Shown one piece after another: positions 59,659 to 64,000 of a stretch of 64,000 bases of DNA. This DNA is from Sphingomonas sp. (lineage in GTDB: Bacteria > Pseudomonadota > Alphaproteobacteria > Sphingomonadales > Sphingomonadaceae): NCBI RefSeq assembly GCF_024508665.1, contig NZ_JANINP010000007.1, positions 62,001 to 126,000 of the forward strand, read 5' to 3'. Below the pieces are notes generated by a model that saw nothing but the letters and a program-made list of their open reading frames with translations, had not been told where the DNA came from and made no database searches. The position numbers and the translations under genes were made by a program. Within the stretch, counting starts at the first letter, position 1. Each line of letters starts with the position of its first letter.

Positions 59659-60849
59659 TTAGCCCCGGGCCGCCAAGGTCTTCAGATCGTTATGCAGACC
59701 GCTCAAATATGTCTCGCTGGCGGCGCGGACAGCATCGCTGGCGCTACGGCGCTTGTTCTCGGCATCGGGCTCGAAGGCGAAACTCGGGGCTTTGGCATCC
59801 CACGTCGCCGCCGCACGCAGGGCAGCCAGGCCCTCGGGGTCCGCCTCGATCCCGAAATGCGGCAAGATGCGTCGTTCGACCGCATAGGGCAGGTCGGCAT
59901 AATCGACGAACAACCCCCCACCGATTTCGGCATGGTCGACCGCCGCCTGAGTCACGCGATTGAGCACGCGGGCGATATAGTCTTCGGTCGACAGGCTGTG
60001 TGGATCGGGAATCGCAAAGACCGCATCGAGCTCGGTGCCCGGCACCGTCTGTGATCCGCGCATGCGTATTTGCGACACCATCACTTCGGTGGGATCGCGA
60101 AACAGGAAAACCCAGGGCGTATTGGGAAACGCGGCGCGGAACAGCGGGAGCGCAAGGCTGTGCCAGCTGTCGGTCTTGATGACGTAATGACGGCGATTGC
60201 CGAAGCGGTCGCGACCCAGCGCGGCGGCCATGCCGCGCAACAGCGTGACGCGTTGATCGAGCGGAGCCTCCGGGTGGCTGTGCACCAGCTGGACGATCGC
60301 ATCGAGCGGGGGCGCCTCCGAAACCATAATGCTGCCCGGCATTGCGGCCAGCATCTGCGACACCAGCGTCGAGCCACAGCGCGACATGTGAAAAATCAGG
60401 CCATCCGGCGCGGCCGTTGCGTCTGGCGGTGGCCGATTGCCGAGAGTGCCGAGCGGGGTGCAGACCTTCAGCAGCGCGTTGATCGGCCGGCGCTTGGCGC
60501 GGCGCAGCGAGTCCTCGAAGAAGGACTCGAGGAGCGGGGCGTCGCCGAAATGAACCCAGTCGATCGCCAGCTGGCCTGGTGCCGGAAGCAATGCGGCGGG
60601 CAGCCAGTTGCGGCCGGGCCAATCCAACGTAGTTACCTGCTGTCCGGTAAAGCGCTCGATTCCCAAGGGATCGCGCTTGCTGCCGGCAAGGATCGCTTCG
60701 GCTGTGATCGTGATCCCGCCGCTGCGGCCGGCTTCCGCAGCGGCGGCGGAGAACGCGTCGCGATCTTCGATCAACGCGAGTCTGTCGGCCAAAGCTTCAT
60801 CGGCCAGAATCATCGCGCGCAGGCGGGCTAGAGCATCGGGATCGGACAT
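59659..60849 (-). CDS. Nif11-like domain fused to a sulfotransferase
   Basis: 396 residues. Residues 5-55 (LARLRAMILADEALADRLALIEDRDAFSAAAAEAGRSGGITITAEAI) match the Nif11 leader-peptide domain. Residues 60-130 form a linker domain (GRNWLPAALLPAPGQLAIDWVHFGDAPLLESFFEDSLRRAKRRPIN). The sulfotransferase part has the P-loop GLIFHMSRCGSTLVSQ (150-165), YVIKTDSWHSLALPLF and RDPTEVMVSQIRMRG (251-265). First gene of the minus-strand modification operon; its promoter is shared with the beta-hydroxylase. The fusion of a leader-type domain to a sulfotransferase is unusual. No strong ribosome site was seen. Confidence 0.78.
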   Translation of the reverse strand: MSDPDALARLRAMILADEALADRLALIEDRDAFSAAAAEAGRSGGITITAEAILAGSKRDPLGIERFTGQQVTTLDWPGRNWLPAALLPAPGQLAIDWVHFGDAPLLESFFEDSLRRAKRRPINALLKVCTPLGTLGNRPPPDATAAPDGLIFHMSRCGSTLVSQMLAAMPGSIMVSEAPPLDAIVQLVHSHPEAPLDQRVTLLRGMAAALGRDRFGNRRHYVIKTDSWHSLALPLFRAAFPNTPWVFLFRDPTEVMVSQIRMRGSQTVPGTELDAVFAIPDPHSLSTEDYIARVLNRVTQAAVDHAEIGGGLFVDYADLPYAVERRILPHFGIEADPEGLAALRAAATWDAKAPSFAFEPDAENKRRSASDAVRAASETYLSGLHNDLKTLAARG

Positions 60850-60940
60850 CAGGTGCTTGGCAATCGGATGAGAGGGGGAATAGGGTCGAGACCGGCCGCC
60901 CAGGACGTGCGGCCGATGGGAGCCTATCCTGACCGACTGG

Positions 60941-61522
60941 ATGCAACAACCTGCCTTGACGCTGCCCGACCGAGCCCGATTGGCGCTGGCGTTCGATCCC
61001 GCACGGTTGCAGGCCGACCTGGCGGCGGTCGAGGCGATGACCTGGACCGACCATTTCGTCCGGCAGAATTACGAAGGACGATGGGACGTCTTGCCGCTGC
61101 GGCACCAGGCAGGTGCGACGCATCCGATCATGCAGGCCTATACCCCACCCGACGCGACGGAATTCGTCGATGCCGCCATCCTGGACGCCACCCCGTATTT
61201 CCGTAGCGTGCTGGCGGCGATTCCCTGTTCGTTGAAAGCGGTCCGGCTGATGCGTCTCACCCCCGGGTCGAAGATCAAGGAGCATGCGGATCACGACCTC
61301 GCCGCCGATTGGGGCCAAGCGCGGTTGCATGTACCGATCACGACCAATCCCGGCGTGACGTTCCTGCTCAACCGCGTGCCCGTCGCCATGGCGCCCGGCG
61401 AGGCCTGGTATCTGCGCCTGGCCGATCCCCATGCGGTGACCAATGACGGCGACACCGACCGCGTCCATCTGGTGATCGACTGCGCGGCGAACGATTGGCT
61501 GATCGAGCAGATCGCGGCGTGA
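60941..61522 (+). CDS. aspartyl/asparaginyl beta-hydroxylase family protein
   Basis: 193 residues of the AspH/LpxO-type 2-oxoglutarate/Fe(II) dioxygenase fold. H-x-D-type iron motif in KIKEHADHDLAADWG, RLHVPITTNPGVTFLLN, and the distal His in DPHAVTNDGDTDRVHLVID. It would hydroxylate Asp or Asn (or a related residue) of a protein or peptide. Divergent by 91 bp from the Nif11-sulfotransferase gene and overlapping the methyltransferase start by 4 bases (GTGA), so it belongs to the same island. Confidence 0.85.
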   Translation: MQQPALTLPDRARLALAFDPARLQADLAAVEAMTWTDHFVRQNYEGRWDVLPLRHQAGATHPIMQAYTPPDATEFVDAAILDATPYFRSVLAAIPCSLKAVRLMRLTPGSKIKEHADHDLAADWGQARLHVPITTNPGVTFLLNRVPVAMAPGEAWYLRLADPHAVTNDGDTDRVHLVIDCAANDWLIEQIAA

Positions 61523-62322
61523 GTAAGCGCCGCTTCAATCGGCTGCGGCTGATCCAGAAGCAGATCAACGAGCGGCCGCGGCTGCGCGAGTGGCTGACGC
61601 GGCTGCGCCACGGCGCGCGCGATCTGGACGTCATCCTGTTCACGCGCAAGGTCAGGATCAACGCGTTGCGCGAGAACGGCTATTACCGCGCAGCGCGGCT
61701 TGCCCACGCGAACAGCCTGCTGCGCGATGAGACATTGGTGATGCAGCGGGTCAGCATGATGCTCGGTGACGGTGTCACCTTCGTCGATGTCGGTGCCAAT
61801 ATCGGCATATTCTCGTCTGTCATCGCCGATGCGCAACGGCTGTTCCGCGACTTTCGCGTGGTCGCGTTCGAGGCCGATCCCGCGACATTCGCGCGGCTCG
61901 CGGTAAATGCCGAGCGTTTCGGGTTCGAGGCGATCAACGTGGCCCTGGCGGCCGAGGCGGGAGAGCTCGATTTCGCGACCGGTGCGGTATCCGGAATCGC
62001 GACGCGACATGACAAAGCGGGGCGCGCGCATATTGCCGGGCGCGGCTTCTCCATCGCGGCGCGGCGGCTCGACAGTTTCGACCTGCCGGGCAAACTGGTG
62101 ATCAAGATCGACGTCGAGCACATGGAAATGGACGTGCTCGAAGGCGCGCGAGACCTATTCGAAGCGGAGCGGGTCGCTGCCGTCTATCTCGACGAGTTCG
62201 ACGACAAGGCCAGGGTGATCGATTTCCTCTCGGGATATGGATTCGATTTACTGGCTCCGCCGCGGCTCCGTCCCTTTTCCCCGGGCCGCCGCGCACTATT
62301 CGCGGTCCGCCGTGGCGACTGA
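61519..62322 (+). CDS. FkbM-family methyltransferase
   Basis: 267 residues from GTG 61519, overlapping the beta-hydroxylase stop. SAM motif VTFVDVGANIGIFSSVIADAQ, then VVAFEADPATFARLAVNAERF and DSFDLPGKLVIKIDVEHMEMDVLEGA, characteristic of FkbM methyltransferases. It may methylate a sugar or a hydroxylated residue. The overlap with the hydroxylase suggests a two-step modification, but it could also serve the sugar genes to the right. Confidence 0.85.
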   Translation: MSKRRFNRLRLIQKQINERPRLREWLTRLRHGARDLDVILFTRKVRINALRENGYYRAARLAHANSLLRDETLVMQRVSMMLGDGVTFVDVGANIGIFSSVIADAQRLFRDFRVVAFEADPATFARLAVNAERFGFEAINVALAAEAGELDFATGAVSGIATRHDKAGRAHIAGRGFSIAARRLDSFDLPGKLVIKIDVEHMEMDVLEGARDLFEAERVAAVYLDEFDDKARVIDFLSGYGFDLLAPPRLRPFSPGRRALFAVRRGD

Positions 62323-62325
62323 TCT

Positions 62326-63324
62326 TCAGACCCCGTGATATTCGCGGTACCATGACACGAAGTTCGGCACGCCGACCTCGATCGGCGTCGTCGGGCTGAA
62401 CCCCAGATCGCGTTCGATCGCGCTGATATCGGCGTAGGTGGCGGGCACATCGCCCGGCTGCATCGGCTGATAATCGCGGATTGCCTTAACGCCGCAAGCA
62501 TCCTCGATCAGCCCGATCATCTTGCCCAGCTCTTCGGAGCGATGGTTGCCGATATTGTAGATCGCGTGCGGGGTGCGGCTGCCGCCGGCCTTTTCCTCGC
62601 CATCGTCCTTGGGCGCCGAATCGAGGCACGAGACCACCCCGGTGACGATGTCGTCGATATAGGTGAAGTCGCGGCGCATATCGCCATTGTTGAACACCGG
62701 GATCGGGCGGCCTTCGAGGATCGCCTTGGTGAAGATCCACATCGCCATGTCGGGACGGCCCCAGGGACCGTAGACGGTGAAGAAGCGCAGACCGGTCTGC
62801 GGCAGCCGGTAGAGACTGGCATAGGTCTCGCTCATCAGCTCGTCCGCCTTCTTGGTCGCGGCATAGAGCGAGAGTGGGTGGTCGACGCGATCCTCGACGC
62901 GGAAGGGCAGCGTGTCATTGCCGCCATAGACCGAGGAGGACGAGGCGTAGACGAGATGCTCGAGCTTTCGGTGCCGCGCGACTTCCATCACATTGAGGTG
63001 GCCGACGAGGTTCGATTGGACATAGGCGCGCGGGTTGTCGATCGAATAGCGGACCCCGGCCTGCGCCCCCAGATGGACGATGCGGTCGAATTCCTTGCCC
63101 GCCAGTGCCGCCTCGAGCGCTTCGTGACCGGCGAAATCGACCTGGATGAACTCGAAGCGGTTGGTGTTGAGCCCGTTGATCAGCGCGACGCGGTCGCGCT
63201 TGAGGTCGACCGAATAATAATCGTTGAGGTTGTCGATTCCGATCACGATGTCGCCGCGATCGAGCAGCCGGCGGATCACCCAACTGCCGATGAAGCCGGC
63301 CGCGCCGGTGACGAGAACTCGCAT
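62326..63324 (-). CDS. UDP-glucuronate 4-epimerase-like NAD-dependent epimerase
   Basis: 332 residues. Extended SDR: LVTGAAGFIGSWVIRRLL, HLGAQAGVRYSIDNPRAYVQSN, ASSSSVYGGNDTLPF, YAATKKADELMSETYASLY (Y-x3-K) and FTVYGPWGRPDMAMWIFTKAI, which is typical of UDP-GlcA/GalA 4-epimerases (LspL/GAE). It provides UDP-galacturonate for surface glycans. It is 10 bp downstream of the dehydrogenase gene, in one operon. Confidence 0.92.
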   Translation of the reverse strand: MRVLVTGAAGFIGSWVIRRLLDRGDIVIGIDNLNDYYSVDLKRDRVALINGLNTNRFEFIQVDFAGHEALEAALAGKEFDRIVHLGAQAGVRYSIDNPRAYVQSNLVGHLNVMEVARHRKLEHLVYASSSSVYGGNDTLPFRVEDRVDHPLSLYAATKKADELMSETYASLYRLPQTGLRFFTVYGPWGRPDMAMWIFTKAILEGRPIPVFNNGDMRRDFTYIDDIVTGVVSCLDSAPKDDGEEKAGGSRTPHAIYNIGNHRSEELGKMIGLIEDACGVKAIRDYQPMQPGDVPATYADISAIERDLGFSPTTPIEVGVPNFVSWYREYHGV

Positions 63325-63334
63325 CGATAAGCTC

Positions 63335-64000
63335 CTAAAGCGTCCAGCGCACCGTGCCGGTCATGCCCGGCACGCCATTCTTGATATCGGCGAACAGCCC
63401 GCCGGGCGCGACCAGCTTTGCCAACCCGCCGTCCATTTCGAGATACGACCGATGCGGTACGGCCAGGACCACCAGATCGTAGGTGCGCGACAGGGCTTGG
63501 CTGTCGAGCGTGATGCCGTATTCGTGGGTCGCCTCGGCCGGATCGGCCATCGGATCGTGGACGGTGACGTCGTGGCCATGGTCACCGAGTGCCGCGACCA
63601 GTTCGGCGACCTTCGAATTGCGCAGGTCGGGAACGTTTTCCTTGAAGGTCAGCCCGAGCACCAGCGCGGATCCCTTCTTGCCCGCCCGGGCGTGGATCTG
63701 CCCGGCGATCCACGCCGACATGCCGTCATTGGTATCCCGTCCCGCCAGGATGACTCGCGGATCATGGCCCAGTTGCTCGGCCAGGTGGCTGAGATAATAG
63801 GGATCGACGCCGATACAGTGGCCGCCGACCAGCCCGGGTTGAAAGGGCAGGAAGTTCCACTTGGTCTTCGCCGCCGCCAATACGTCCCACACCGACAGGT
63901 CGATCGCGCCGAAGATTCGCGCGATCTCGTTCATGAAGGCGATATTGATGTCGCGCTGCGCGTTCTCGATCGCCTTGGCGGCTTCGGCGGCCTTGATCGA
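63335..64000 (-). CDS. UDP-sugar dehydrogenase (partial, C-terminal 221 residues)
   Basis: The frame runs off the right edge; only the C-terminal 221 residues are seen. AAKAIENAQRDINIAFMNEIARIFG and GLVGGHCIGVDPYYLSHLAEQLGHDP (catalytic Cys) mark the UDP-glucose/UDP-HexNAc 6-dehydrogenase family (TviB/WbpA-like). Also ALVLGLTFKENVPDLRNSKVAELV. It makes a uronic acid from a UDP-sugar. With the epimerase it suggests synthesis of an acidic capsule or O-antigen sugar. Confidence 0.93.
   Translation of the reverse strand, partial: SIKAAEAAKAIENAQRDINIAFMNEIARIFGAIDLSVWDVLAAAKTKWNFLPFQPGLVGGHCIGVDPYYLSHLAEQLGHDPRVILAGRDTNDGMSAWIAGQIHARAGKKGSALVLGLTFKENVPDLRNSKVAELVAALGDHGHDVTVHDPMADPAEATHEYGITLDSQALSRTYDLVVLAVPHRSYLEMDGGLAKLVAPGGLFADIKNGVPGMTGTVRWTL

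Overview
The window is high-GC, densely coded DNA of an alphaproteobacterium, most likely a sphingomonad (Sphingomonas/Sphingobium-like). Supporting features are a MucR/Ros regulator, class II DAHP synthase, a NodT-type RND efflux operon, small-peptide operons with GGAAC-N16/17-CGTY promoters typical of the alphaproteobacterial general stress response, and HPr-kinase-containing lasso peptide genes. There are no transposases, no CRISPR array and no rRNA; one tRNA-Glu(CTC) is present.

Layout. 0-1 kb: end of an unknown gene, a small secreted Cys protein and a MucR regulator. 1.2-4.5 kb: a lasso-peptide locus of the phosphorylating (paeninodin-like) type, with cyclase C, RRE protein B1, HPr-kinase-like K and a 48-aa precursor found here; no B2 protease is visible. 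4.6-7.6 kb: threonine catabolism (kbl-tdh) with an XRE-cupin regulator. 7.8-19.8 kb: small secreted and membrane proteins, tRNA-Glu, a YadA-like trimeric autotransporter, a YcaQ-like glycosylase, a hemerythrin lipoprotein, an L,D-transpeptidase, and TetR plus an O-methyltransferase. 20-29.4 kb: DAHP synthase, AlkB, a DUF2490-like protein, a secreted peptidase with MarR, a carotenoid oxygenase with TetR, and a hydrolase. 29.4-36.6 kb: a glycan locus (rfbA, rfbB, GtrA, GT-C, DegT aminotransferase, GtrB-like GT2, acetyltransferase-isomerase fusion) that can make and transfer a dTDP-3-acetamido-3,6-dideoxyhexose. 36.6-41.2 kb: 2-hydroxyacid dehydrogenase, TM2 protein, cysS, a hypothetical protein and TetR. 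41.3-47.1 kb: a tripartite RND pump. 47-52.5 kb: a small hypothetical gene, rpsU, three tandem FKBP isomerases and a CIO-type cytochrome bd oxidase with a DUF2474 subunit. 52.6-62.3 kb: an accessory island with a DUF6916-like protein, GNAT, three tail-collar (MdpB-like) proteins, a new 54-aa peptide gene, then an operon of Nif11-sulfotransferase, HPr-kinase-like, sulfotransferase, PqqD-like and asparagine-synthase-like genes, flanked by an Asp/Asn beta-hydroxylase and an FkbM methyltransferase. 62.3-64 kb: UDP-glucuronate epimerase and a partial nucleotide-sugar dehydrogenase.

The most interesting part is the island at 52.6-62.3 kb. It looks like a peptide-modification (RiPP-like) system that combines an ATP-dependent amide-forming enzyme, an RRE/PqqD carrier, a Ser kinase homologue and two sulfotransferases, with a Ser/Thr-rich candidate precursor carrying the same W-x-x-P recognition motif as the lasso precursor at 4.4 kb. 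The lasso B2 leader protease is missing from both loci, so leader removal must be supplied elsewhere or may not occur. These assignments come from motif reading by eye; no database search was run.
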